From the NCBI GenBank assembly GCA_015296085.1, contig DVDT01000073.1, positions 1 through 64,000 of the forward strand: DNA of 64,000 nt, given 5' to 3'. Of the stretch, positions 8,042 to 16,660 are shown in pieces; within the stretch, counting starts at the first letter, position 1, and every line of letters begins with the position of its first letter. The position numbers and the translations under genes are program-made. Source of the stretch: Trichormus sp. M33_DOE_039 (lineage in GTDB: Bacteria; Cyanobacteriota; Cyanobacteriia; Cyanobacteriales; Nostocaceae). The notes below the pieces were generated by a model that was given only the letters and a program-made list of their open reading frames with translations, was not told the DNA's origin and did not search any database.

Positions 8042-9865
8042 ATGACATCAAAATTTCAGCTTGTTCCCAACCAAAGCTCCCCACTCCAAAGATTACTCAA
8101 CTACGGACAAAACTATCGTGAACAAATTTATCAAGCCTCTACTTATTCTGTAATTAATACTATTTTAGATTTAGCACCACCTTGGTTAGTTGGTATTGCT
8201 GTAGATATATTAGTCCAAGAACAAGATTCCTTGATCGCTAAATTTGGTATTAAAGATGTATTATGGCAATTTGCTCTACTTTCATTAATCACCGTTATTG
8301 TTTGGATATTTGAATCACTTTCTCAGTACGCTTATGATAGACTTTGGCGAAATGTCGCTCAAAATATCCAGCATAGTTTACGTTTAGATGCTTATGATCA
8401 CTTACAACAATTAGAATCAGCTTATTTTGAAGACAGCAGTACAGGCGGTTTGATGTCAATTCTCAGCGATGATATCAACCAACTCGAAGACTTTTTGAAT
8501 GGGGGAGCGAATGAAATTATTCAAGTGACAACTTCATTGCTAATTTTAATTGGTGGCACGTTCTTCATTCTACCTATCAACATTACTCTAGCAGCAATGT
8601 TGCCTATGCCGTTTATTCTTTGGGGTTCATTGGTATATCAAAAACGGCTTGAACCTCGTTATGCTGATGTCAGAGAAAAAGTTAGTTTTCTCAACTCGCG
8701 GCTTGCTAATAATATTAGTGGAATTACAACAATTAAAAGTTTTACAGCAGAGAAGTATGAAAGTGCCAGACTAGCAGAAGAGAGTGAAGCTTATAGAAAA
8801 AGTAATTCCAAAGCAATTAAACTTTCTGCCGCTTTTATTCCTTTAATTAGAATGTTAGTTTTAGCAGGGTTTACGGCTTTACTATTTTTGGGAGGTATGG
8901 CTGCATATTCTGGAACAATATCTATAGGTAATTACAGCGTTTTACTGGTTCTCGTGCAAAGATTATTGTGGCCATTAGTCTTTTTAGGAGAAACTTTTGA
9001 CCACTATCAACGAGCAATGGCTTCTACTAGGCGTGTGATGGATTTGTTAGATACTCCCATTCAAATTACTACGGGAGATGTGCCTTTAGTTATAGACGAG
9101 GTACAGGGTGAAGTTTATTTTAAAAATGTGACTTTTGCTTATCGTAATAGTGAAGCAATAATTAAGGATCTATCGTTGCATATTCCTGCTGGACAAACTA
9201 TTGCAATTGTTGGTTCTACAGGCTCAGGTAAAAGCACTTTAGTGAAATTATTATTACGATTCTATGATGTTTCTAGCGGTGCAATTACTATTGATGGCAT
9301 TGATATTCAAAAGTTGAATTTATATGATTTACGTCGTAGTATTGGCTTAGTTAGTCAAGATGTATTTTTATTTCATGGTACAGTGGCAGAAAATATTGCC
9401 TACGGTACTTTTGAAGCTACTGATGAAGCAATCATTAATGCTGCAAAAGTAGCTGAAGCACATGATTTTATTATGCGGCTACCCCAAGGTTATGAAACAA
9501 TAGTTGGGGAACGAGGACAAAAGTTATCCGGGGGACAACGCCAACGTATCGCTATAGCTAGAGCAGTTTTGAAAAATCCGCCGATTTTGATTTTGGATGA
9601 AGCAACATCTGCGGTGGATAATGAGACAGAAGCAGCAATCCAACGTTCTTTAGAAAAGATTACCGTAAATCGGACGACTATTGCGATCGCTCACCGTCTT
9701 TCCACGATTCGTCACAGTCATTGCATATATGTGATGGATCATGGTCAAATTGTAGAACAGGGTACGCATGAAGAGTTAATCGCGCATAACGGGATTTATA
9801 ACAGTCTATGGCGCGTACAGTCTGGCATTGAGATATATGCAAAGGATGAAAATTCTCCAGAATGA
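8042..9865 (+). CDS. ABC exporter, single-chain membrane plus ATPase half-transporter
   Basis: The 607-residue protein is a type IV (MsbA-like) exporter half that should work as a homodimer in the inner membrane. The N-terminal ~330 residues hold six membrane helices. The ATPase has Walker A STGSGKST (~390), signature [14 protein letters not shown] (~494), Walker B ILILDEATS with an intact Glu, and a switch His in IAIAHRLST, so it looks fully active. Its setting at the edge of the siderophore cluster and the twin operator at 7906-7940 suggest export of a siderophore or a precursor, or release after uptake. The substrate is not shown by the sequence. No good ribosome site precedes the ATG. Confidence 0.85.
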   Translation: MTSKFQLVPNQSSPLQRLLNYGQNYREQIYQASTYSVINTILDLAPPWLVGIAVDILVQEQDSLIAKFGIKDVLWQFALLSLITVIVWIFESLSQYAYDRLWRNVAQNIQHSLRLDAYDHLQQLESAYFEDSSTGGLMSILSDDINQLEDFLNGGANEIIQVTTSLLILIGGTFFILPINITLAAMLPMPFILWGSLVYQKRLEPRYADVREKVSFLNSRLANNISGITTIKSFTAEKYESARLAEESEAYRKSNSKAIKLSAAFIPLIRMLVLAGFTALLFLGGMAAYSGTISIGNYSVLLVLVQRLLWPLVFLGETFDHYQRAMASTRRVMDLLDTPIQITTGDVPLVIDEVQGEVYFKNVTFAYRNSEAIIKDLSLHIPAGQTIAIVGSTGSGKSTLVKLLLRFYDVSSGAITIDGIDIQKLNLYDLRRSIGLVSQDVFLFHGTVAENIAYGTFEATDEAIINAAKVAEAHDFIMRLPQGYETIVGERGQKLSGGQRQRIAIARAVLKNPPILILDEATSAVDNETEAAIQRSLEKITVNRTTIAIAHRLSTIRHSHCIYVMDHGQIVEQGTHEELIAHNGIYNSLWRVQSGIEIYAKDENSPE

Positions 9866-9944
9866 TCACTGAGCAAATTCTAGCTGAAGCAAATCCCATC
9901 AGTGGCTGTGAAATTTTTTCATTGGAACTGCCTTGCCCGAAGGG

Positions 9945-9968
9945 GGCTTTGTTTCATGCAACAAAGCC
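9945..9968 (+). terminator. Hairpin after the ABC exporter gene
   Basis: GGCTTTGTT (9945) and AACAAAGCC (9960) form a perfect 9-bp stem with a six-base loop, about 80 bp after the exporter stop. An A-rich rather than T-rich stretch follows on this strand, so its role as a terminator is uncertain. Confidence 0.45.
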
Positions 9969-10075
9969 ATGAGCAAAAATACCAAGAACTGATTCTCAAA
10001 AACCTCCGGCAAAAAGCTCAGGCTCTTGGTTTAGAACTTATTCCTATTTCTCATTCTACCGAATGTGTTTCTTGA
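9956..10075 (+). pseudogene. Short 39-residue frame, possible transposase C-terminal remnant
   Basis: An ATG inside the hairpin at 9956 opens a frame of 39 residues (QKYQELILKNLRQKAQALG..., ending ECVS). The sequence is basic and helical, looking like the tail of a longer protein such as a transposase, but I cannot name the family. No ribosome site precedes it. Confidence 0.3.
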
Positions 10076-10127
10076 AAGCATTGGCTAATCTTCACAGTTG
10101 CGGGATCACCCTCACTGTAGCAAACCT

Positions 10128-10529
10128 TTATCTTTGGGTAGTGGAGAACGTGTCTGGTGTAGGAGGAATGCGTACTAAAAGATGCGATCGCAATATTCCA
10201 GGTAGTTTGGGGGGTAAGACATATCCGTCTTCACTTGCTTGATAAAGCTGGCTAAATTGCAACAAATCAGTTATGCTTTCTTCTGTCAAATCAACAAAAT
10301 GATAAGTATATTTTTTTGGACAAACAAAGCTGACAACACAAGAGCGTTTTTCCACACAAGTCCACAAACACCCCACAGACTGAATGTTGAGAGTGCTGTA
10401 AGTAGAATTATTTTTTTGTGCTTCCAGCAGCTTGAGGAATAGTTGATTTCCTTCAGCACGCTCGTCTGCTTCTTCGTGATCAAGAATAGCACTGCACGAT
10501 TTACAAACAAATAATGTATGAACTGTCAT
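10128..10529 (-). CDS. DUF1636-type Cys-rich metal-binding protein (copy 1)
   Basis: The 133-residue protein starts TVHTLFVCKSCSAI and carries the DUF1636 pattern: an N-terminal CKSC, then GCLWTC and a further Cys before VVS. The arrangement recalls thioredoxin-like [2Fe-2S] ferredoxins. In this copy the last Cys is five residues after CLWTC instead of three as in the two other copies. It lies 24 bp downstream of the cassette 1 binding protein on the same strand, so it is the fourth gene of that operon. A role in cytoplasmic iron release or as an iron-sulfur carrier is plausible but not shown. Confidence 0.8.
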   Translation of the reverse strand: MTVHTLFVCKSCSAILDHEEADERAEGNQLFLKLLEAQKNNSTYSTLNIQSVGCLWTCVEKRSCVVSFVCPKKYTYHFVDLTEESITDLLQFSQLYQASEDGYVLPPKLPGILRSHLLVRIPPTPDTFSTTQR

Positions 10530-10553
10530 AATTAAATATTTTTTTCACAAATT

Positions 10554-11555
10554 TCATGGTTGATTGATCAAATATTTAAATAAATCATCAACAATCGCAT
10601 TAGCAGCTAACATACCACTACCAATCCAGTAACTTGGAACTAGATAAACCTTATTTTCTTTCACAGCTTTCAAATTTTTCCAGATGGGATTTGATTGCAG
10701 TTGCTCTAAGTTCTTTTTAGCTGTTTCACTACCTTGGCGAGTATTTTGACCAGTCCAAATAAATATAACATCACCGTCCGCTTTTTCAATTAATTCAGTA
10801 CCAATAGAAACTTGCACGGGATTATCAAATAATTTTATTGCCTCGGATTCCTTGATATTTTGGGATTCGGGACGAGATAATCCTGCATCTTGCAAAACTT
10901 TTCCACAGAAAGAATCGAGTAAATATATATTAATGTTATTAGGGTATATCCGCACTACAGATACTTTGATTTTTGATAAATTATTACCCATCTTTTGCTT
11001 AAATTTTTCAAGACGACGGTAATAATTTTTCATAACTGTTTCAGCGACTTCCCGCTTACCTAATGCCAAACTGTAATTTGTAAATACCTCTTTCCATTGA
11101 CCGCTACTTTCAAATTTAAACAAAGCTGTTGGCGCAATTTTGGAAGTGATATTATAAATGTCTTGTTGATAGTCAAGACCTAAAATTAAATCTGGTTTGA
11201 GTGCGAGAATACTTTCTAAATTAGGTTCGCCAATCCCGATGTTTTTTACTTCTGTTAGATGCTCTTGCCAGTATGATGAAAAATCGGAAATCACACTACC
11301 AACAGGTTTAATACCTAGTGCGATCGCATTTTCTAAGGAAGCTGCATCTAACGTGACAACTCGCTCAAATTTTTCTGGAACACAGGTGATTCCCGCAGCG
11401 TGTTCTACCTGACGACACGCTGCGTTGGTAGTGTAATCACGAACAGGTAAAGAACCACCACGATGACAAGCTACAGCCAGCAGTAAACTCCAAAATATTA
11501 CTATGCCAAATCGCAACCAACGAATAAGTTTGATGTTGATATAACTGTCATTCAT
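10554..11555 (-). CDS. Cassette 1 periplasmic ferri-siderophore binding lipoprotein (FecB/FhuD type)
   Basis: The 333-residue protein has a lipoprotein signal with lipobox LAVAC near residue 30 and the two-lobed FecB/FhuD fold. Recognisable segments are CRQVEHAAGITCVP, FERVVTLDAASLENAIALG, ESILALKPDLILGLDY and the late VKENKVYLVPSYW. It should carry the iron complex from the outer-membrane receptor to the FecCD-E importer at 46274-49227, since no permease is found locally. The gene follows the cassette 1 receptor by 38 bp on the same strand. Confidence 0.9.
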   Translation of the reverse strand: MNDSYINIKLIRWLRFGIVIFWSLLLAVACHRGGSLPVRDYTTNAACRQVEHAAGITCVPEKFERVVTLDAASLENAIALGIKPVGSVISDFSSYWQEHLTEVKNIGIGEPNLESILALKPDLILGLDYQQDIYNITSKIAPTALFKFESSGQWKEVFTNYSLALGKREVAETVMKNYYRRLEKFKQKMGNNLSKIKVSVVRIYPNNINIYLLDSFCGKVLQDAGLSRPESQNIKESEAIKLFDNPVQVSIGTELIEKADGDVIFIWTGQNTRQGSETAKKNLEQLQSNPIWKNLKAVKENKVYLVPSYWIGSGMLAANAIVDDLFKYLINQP

Positions 11556-11593
11556 GATGGTATCTCATACCCCACACCTGATTTTCGTCAGAA

Positions 11594-14173
11594 TTAAAAT
11601 GTCACAGAAAAACTACCAATAACCGTTAATGGTGCGCCTGGTTCTATGGCAACTCTACCAAAATTTGATGCTTGGAAATATTTTTCATTAAACAGATTTT
11701 GGATATTAATCCCAGCCCGCCAATTATTACGTTGATAATAAATTGCTGCATCTGTTCTCAGATAGCTGGGGATAGTATAGGTATTGTCTGCATCACCTGG
11801 GCGATCGCCCACATAAAATAAGCCTAGACCAAAACCTAAACCCTGCAAACTACCGCGTTGCAATTCGTAAGTTGTCCATAAACTAGCTGTATTAAATGGG
11901 ACATTAGCTGGACGATTCCCCGCCAAACCACTGTTATCTTCAGTAATCTCGGCATCAATGTAAGAATAAGATGCGATCACATTCCAACCTGGACTAATTT
12001 CCCCTGCAACATTGAATTCAATACCTTGGTTACGTTGTTTTCCTACAGGAATGCTAAAGTCTGGATTAGCAGGATCAGTGGTACCAATATTCGATTTAGT
12101 AATATGATAAGCTGCTAAAGTAGCCGCTAATCTACCATCTAAAAATTCACCTTTTACTCCCACTTCGTATTGAGTTCCCCGTTCAGGTTCTAGAAATGAA
12201 CCATCTACTCTTATAGCAAAATTTGGTTGAAATGATTGGCTGTAACTAGCGTAAAGAGAAATAGGTTCAATAGGTTGATAAACAATACCTAATCTTGGGG
12301 TAATAGCTGTATCGTATTGATTAGATTCAGAACCATTCAAGAAACTTTTACTTTTTTGATCTACAATATCCAACCGTCCACCCACAAGAAATTTTAAATT
12401 ATCTGCAAACGCTATTTGGTTTTGCAAGAAAATTCCTAGACCATCGCTGGTATCTTGGTTATCACGCACAACGTTGGTTAATTCTTCTAAACCAGGTCTG
12501 GGTATGACATTGTAAACTGGATTGAATACATTAATACTTGGTGTTCGCCCTGCTGGTAATCGCTTCTGAGTTCCGCCTTGTGTAGCTCTAGCTAAGTCAA
12601 CACCAAACAAAAGAGTGTGATTAATTGAGCCTGTAGTAAACTTACCAACTAAATCAGTTTGCAGTGTGTAGGTTTCTGCATAGTCATCATTGGATCGAAA
12701 GTTCCGCGACAAAATACCTGTTGTTTCATTTAAGCTTAGAGGCTCTGCACGATAATCAAAAGTATCAGAACTCGCATATCGAAAAGCATTACGAATTTTC
12801 CAATTATCGTTAAAATTATGCTCTAAACGATAGCTCAAGCTGACTTCTTCAACTTTTCTCACATCATCTGGTTCACCAAAAAAACGCTCTAGAGGAGTGT
12901 CAAGAATACCCTCACCAAAAGCCAAAAATCCCCGATCAAATGGACGTTCATCATTGAGATAGTCAAATTGCAATGTTAAGTTAGTGGCTTTACCAATTTC
13001 CCATTTTAAAATGGGTGAAATGAAAAATCGTTGAGTATCTTGATTAAAATCACGGAATCCATTGGAAGTTTCGTAAACAGAGTTTAGCCTATATGACAAA
13101 GTTTTCTCGGAATTGAGTGGCCCAGAAATATCTATACTTGGACGAAATGTTGAGAAACTACCCACTGACAATTCAGCATTAAAAAATGGCTCTCTCAGAG
13201 GTTGCTTTGTAACTAAATTAATGACTCCTCCTGGTTCAACACCACCATATAAAACTGAAGCTGGCCCTTTGAGGACTTCTATACGCTCAACGTTTGCAGT
13301 TTCTCTAATACCACTTCGTCCATCTTTGAAACCATCAACTAAAATACCACCACCAAACAGACCTCCGCCAAAAAATCCCCGAATACCAATTTGGTCTGAT
13401 GTACCAGCAAACCCGCCATCTTGAAGTACACCACCAACGTTAAGCAGTGCGTCTCTTAAACGGGTGACTTTTTGATCCCTAATCACTTCTTCGGGAACTA
13501 CTTGAATAGTCTGAGGAATATCTCGTATGGGGGTATCAGTTCTAGTCCCAGTCGAAGCATTGGGTACACGGTATTTATCTTGCTGGCCTGTTACTACTAA
13601 TTCAATAGGTGCTTCATTTTGTGCAGATGGTTGTTCTGGCTGGGTTTCGCTACTAGGTTGCTGTTCTGGTTGTGGTGGGGTTTGAGTGGTAGTTACAGTT
13701 GGGACAACCCCGAAAACTAAACCCTCGTCACCATCAAATAACTCAACTTGCGGCGCACCACTTTCACCTGTTACTGTGAGGCGAATCGTGTTTGCATCTA
13801 AATTTGTAACTATAACTTCTGTAATTCCCGTAGTCGGTTTTTCTTGGCGGAATGTATCACCGCTAGATAGACGCAGTTGAGTGTTGCTTATATCTACAAT
13901 GTAATTATTGCCCTCACTTCTCACTACTGGTTGAAGCTTGTCACTTTGATTGGTTTCTAAAATTACATCAAGCCCTTTATCTGTAGGTTGTAATCTGATT
14001 TCTGTAATCAGAATAGGTGATTGAGCTAGCAGTTGTTTAACGTTGTTTCCAGGGTTAAGATAATCGGATTTTTCCTCTGTACTGATGCTTTTTATTTCTT
14101 CGCCAATAGCAGGTATAGTAACTAAAATCGAACTCAAACTGGCCATCCAAAGCAGTTGTTGCAACTTGATCAT
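11594..14173 (-). CDS. Cassette 1 TonB-dependent siderophore receptor with AMIN domain
   Basis: From the ATG at 14173 (GAGGAG just upstream; an in-frame GTG at 14182 is the alternative) 859 residues are encoded: signal peptide, AMIN domain (~53-157, with GLDVILETNQSDKLQP), a Pro/Gln-rich linker, TonB box PIELVVTG (~190), plug domain (RDIPQTIQVVPEEV, IRGFFGG, NVERIEVLKGPASVLYG, PGGVINLVTK) and a 22-strand-type barrel ending in VIGSFSVTF. The plug loop after IRGF is unusually Gly-rich (GGGLFGGG). The AMIN domain and linker are close to those of cassette 2 at DNA level. Confidence 0.93.
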   Translation of the reverse strand: MIKLQQLLWMASLSSILVTIPAIGEEIKSISTEEKSDYLNPGNNVKQLLAQSPILITEIRLQPTDKGLDVILETNQSDKLQPVVRSEGNNYIVDISNTQLRLSSGDTFRQEKPTTGITEVIVTNLDANTIRLTVTGESGAPQVELFDGDEGLVFGVVPTVTTTQTPPQPEQQPSSETQPEQPSAQNEAPIELVVTGQQDKYRVPNASTGTRTDTPIRDIPQTIQVVPEEVIRDQKVTRLRDALLNVGGVLQDGGFAGTSDQIGIRGFFGGGLFGGGILVDGFKDGRSGIRETANVERIEVLKGPASVLYGGVEPGGVINLVTKQPLREPFFNAELSVGSFSTFRPSIDISGPLNSEKTLSYRLNSVYETSNGFRDFNQDTQRFFISPILKWEIGKATNLTLQFDYLNDERPFDRGFLAFGEGILDTPLERFFGEPDDVRKVEEVSLSYRLEHNFNDNWKIRNAFRYASSDTFDYRAEPLSLNETTGILSRNFRSNDDYAETYTLQTDLVGKFTTGSINHTLLFGVDLARATQGGTQKRLPAGRTPSINVFNPVYNVIPRPGLEELTNVVRDNQDTSDGLGIFLQNQIAFADNLKFLVGGRLDIVDQKSKSFLNGSESNQYDTAITPRLGIVYQPIEPISLYASYSQSFQPNFAIRVDGSFLEPERGTQYEVGVKGEFLDGRLAATLAAYHITKSNIGTTDPANPDFSIPVGKQRNQGIEFNVAGEISPGWNVIASYSYIDAEITEDNSGLAGNRPANVPFNTASLWTTYELQRGSLQGLGFGLGLFYVGDRPGDADNTYTIPSYLRTDAAIYYQRNNWRAGINIQNLFNEKYFQASNFGRVAIEPGAPLTVIGSFSVTF

Positions 14174-14279
14174 TCTCCTCACCCACCAGTCAAAATCAGT
14201 TTCACCAAAAGTAACTAAAAATCTTTATCAATAACTTTACCGTGATTACAAAATCTATTTGAAGACTAAAAATTGTTGT

Positions 14280-14308
14280 AAACGGATTTTTTTCTTCTTC
14301 CAAACGGA
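14280..14308. promoter_or_regulatory. Twin operator before cassette 1 receptor (ACGGA class)
   Basis: AAACGGATTTTTTT at 14280 and AAACGGAGTTTTTT at 14302 are direct repeats 22 bp apart, about 107 bp upstream of the receptor ATG. They lie between the receptor and the regulator gene, where an AraC-type activator would bind as two adjacent sites. Confidence 0.75.
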
Positions 14309-14339
14309 GTTTTTTGCTAAAGTGAGATGTCGATAAATT

Positions 14340-15359
14340 TTAAATATATTCCTTGTATCTTTTAACTTGATATGCTTTTGGATTCACGCCGAATTTTTTC
14401 TTGAATGCAGAATTAAAGGAACTAGGACTAGCATAGCCAACTGCTTTAGCTACTTCTTGGACTTTCATGTGACCAGTATTTAACAGCATATATGCTTGCT
14501 GCATTCGATAATCGTGTAAATAACCAAAGACTGTTGTGCCAAAAATTTGACGAAAACCCTGCTTTAACTTGCAATCATTCAGTTTTACTTGTCGGGCTAT
14601 TTCTAATAATGAAGGTGGATATTTAAAGTTATTAATTAATATGTCTTTAGCTTGATAAATCCTTTCAATATCATCAGTTTTTATAAGTGATTTATCATCG
14701 GAATTTGACACAGATTCTGTAAACTGGCTAAATTGATGTGTCATCAATTCAATTGCTTTAGCTTCTAAATACAGACGTTTCATTATTCCATGAAAAGGAC
14801 AATTTAAAATCTGCTGTAGAGCTATCTGCATTTCTGGTGTTGTAATTCCCTGACGATAATAAGGTTGTATTTCACCACTCGCAGCAAATATTTGTAATTC
14901 TGAAGGAAGTTGTTGTAACTGATGAGGTTCAAAATCCTGAAAAAATTTTGCAGCTTCAAGGCAAATTTGCACTCTGACAACCTGCTGATTAGCTACATAT
15001 TCATCACTTTCTAGAATATTCGGTGTATATTCTATATAATTACGCCCTACAATTTCATTTGCCGAATTTGTTATACCTTGTAAAATTGTTTGATAGTTAC
15101 CCTTAATAAAAAAACTTAATGTTGTGGTATTAGAATGACCATGCTTGCCAATTTGAATAAAATTATCTGTAGGTTTAAATTCATAAATTCTAATTTTTAA
15201 ACCAGAACGAAGTGGCATATACCATTCCCGCCAAGCAAAATATTTTGTATCTGCTTGTGTATAGTTCTCATCAACACCGCAATTTGAGCTACAGAGATGA
15301 TTCTTTTGATGTTCTTCTAATACTTCTTCCCAATCTTGGTCACAGAACACTATTGTCAT
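14340..15359 (-). CDS. Cassette 1 AraC-family (PchR-type) regulator
   Basis: From the ATG at 15359 (a TTG at 15371 is possible; paralogues also begin MTI-) 339 residues are encoded. The N-terminal ~200 residues are the variable effector part, ending in the group-specific QILNCPFHGIMKRLYLE. The C-terminal AraC domain has a first helix-turn-helix with LNDCKLKQGFRQIFG and a second with AVGYASPSSFNSAFKKKFG. PchR relatives bind a ferri-siderophore and then activate the receptor gene. It belongs to the regulator group paired with ACGGA-class boxes and lies upstream of the receptor on the same strand. Confidence 0.9.
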   Translation of the reverse strand: MTIVFCDQDWEEVLEEHQKNHLCSSNCGVDENYTQADTKYFAWREWYMPLRSGLKIRIYEFKPTDNFIQIGKHGHSNTTTLSFFIKGNYQTILQGITNSANEIVGRNYIEYTPNILESDEYVANQQVVRVQICLEAAKFFQDFEPHQLQQLPSELQIFAASGEIQPYYRQGITTPEMQIALQQILNCPFHGIMKRLYLEAKAIELMTHQFSQFTESVSNSDDKSLIKTDDIERIYQAKDILINNFKYPPSLLEIARQVKLNDCKLKQGFRQIFGTTVFGYLHDYRMQQAYMLLNTGHMKVQEVAKAVGYASPSSFNSAFKKKFGVNPKAYQVKRYKEYI

Positions 15360-15530
15360 AGTTCTCAGCAATTAATATCTTACAGCTACAGTATTTGGTA
15401 TTTATTGAGATTATCTGTCATTATGCTACTATGTCTGTAGGCTAGATAGCAAACAATGTAAAATCTTTTACAAAATTCATTTACTTTTAAGGGAACACCA
15501 GGAAATAAATTATCCGAAACTGATGGTTTG

Positions 15531-15595
15531 GTAGGGTGCGTCAGTATGAATCATTTCTGGATATAGTTAGGTTCTATCGTACTGACGCACCCTAC
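15531..15595. repeat. Dispersed hairpin repeat (GTAGGGTGCGTCAGT family)
   Basis: GTAGGGTGCGTCAGT (15531) and ACTGACGCACCCTAC (15581) are perfect 15-bp inverted repeats 35 bp apart, forming a 65-bp hairpin between cassettes 1 and 2. Related copies occur at 19322 and 35462. It is a non-autonomous dispersed repeat, and the rest of the 300-bp gap holds nothing I can name. Confidence 0.8.
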
Positions 15596-15659
15596 ATTTT
15601 GGATATTCTTTTATCTGAAAGTCCCTAACCGAACTCTGGGTGTTGAATTTTCACTCAGG

Positions 15660-16631
15660 CTATGGCTGCACCAGATATTTAAATAAATCATCAAGTAGCT
15701 TATTGACTCCAAAAAAGCCGAATGTCCACCATCTATCTACTTGGACTTCATACACTTGATTCTTTTTTGTGGCTTTGAGCGCAGTTAAAAGAGGATTTTT
15801 GAAAAAAGCTCTTGACAAATGTTTCTTACTATTAATAACAAACAAAATATCGGCATCGTACTTATTTAATACCTCAACACTTGATACTAAAGTATCTTCT
15901 TTTTGGTTTGCTAATGTAGGTATAAGTTGAATACCAATATCCTGAAAAACTTGATTAAAGGTTTCATTGTCAGCAAATGTACCAAGTAAATTTTCATCAA
16001 ATAGATAAATGACAGATACTTCTATTTCTTTGAGTCGTTCACCAATGACACGTTGCAAATTTTTGACTCTTGCGTAGTATTGAGCAATTACTTGTTCTGC
16101 TTTCTCATTTTCACCTAACACTTGAGCAATAAAGCGGAGATTTCTTTTAAAAGAGTAATTCAATCCTGGCAAGTCTACAACCACGGTAGGTGCGATCGCA
16201 GATAATTCTTTATAAAGACTCCTTTGATATTCACGCATCAAAATCAAATCGGGTTTGAGCATCAAAACTCTTTCCAAATTAGGTTGATTTCCTACGCCAA
16301 CGATCTCAATCCCCGCCGCTTCATCATTGGTGACTCCACGAAATAAAAAATCATACTCTGGAAAAAAGCTAACTGTACCAATTGGTTTAACACCCAAAGA
16401 CAATACTGGGTCTAAAAGACTAACATCATTTAGTACAATTATTCGCTGTGGCTTGATGGGAATTATTGTTTCACCCAAAGCGTGTTTGACTAATTTTGTG
16501 GCTATCGGTAGAGGAGATGTAGGTAAGTTGTTGTCGCCTTGAATTGCATTTTGTGAAATATTACTATGGCAAGCTAAAAGCAAGACAATAGTTAAAACTC
16601 CTAGCAAAAATAATTTTAGGTGACGATACAC
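15660..16631 (-). CDS. Cassette 2 periplasmic ferri-siderophore binding lipoprotein (FecB/FhuD type)
   Basis: The 323-residue protein starts at GTG (16631, GAGAAAG upstream) with a lipobox LLLAC near residue 21. The family segments KPQRIIVLNDVSLLDPVLSLG, NLERVLMLKPDLILMREY and TKKNQVYEVQVDRWW are present. It alone of the eight paralogues lacks both Cys residues in the N-terminal motif (KLVKHALGETIIP in place of CR...H..G.TC.P), suggesting loss of a disulfide. It follows the cassette 2 receptor by 29 bp. Confidence 0.9.
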   Translation of the reverse strand: MYRHLKLFLLGVLTIVLLLACHSNISQNAIQGDNNLPTSPLPIATKLVKHALGETIIPIKPQRIIVLNDVSLLDPVLSLGVKPIGTVSFFPEYDFLFRGVTNDEAAGIEIVGVGNQPNLERVLMLKPDLILMREYQRSLYKELSAIAPTVVVDLPGLNYSFKRNLRFIAQVLGENEKAEQVIAQYYARVKNLQRVIGERLKEIEVSVIYLFDENLLGTFADNETFNQVFQDIGIQLIPTLANQKEDTLVSSVEVLNKYDADILFVINSKKHLSRAFFKNPLLTALKATKKNQVYEVQVDRWWTFGFFGVNKLLDDLFKYLVQP

Positions 16632-16660
16632 TTTAATGCTTTCTCCTCTTTATATGTTGG

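Noticed and set aside
9862-9972. Frame starting ATGATC across the ABC exporter stop (36 residues)
   Set aside because: The start overlaps the stop, but the peptide has no family features, no own ribosome site, and ends within the hairpin at 9945-9968.
12900-13900. Long plus-strand frames opposite the receptor genes (for example 13113-13424)
   Set aside because: Shadow frames of the TBDT coding strand, repeated at the same place in several cassettes; no independent evidence.
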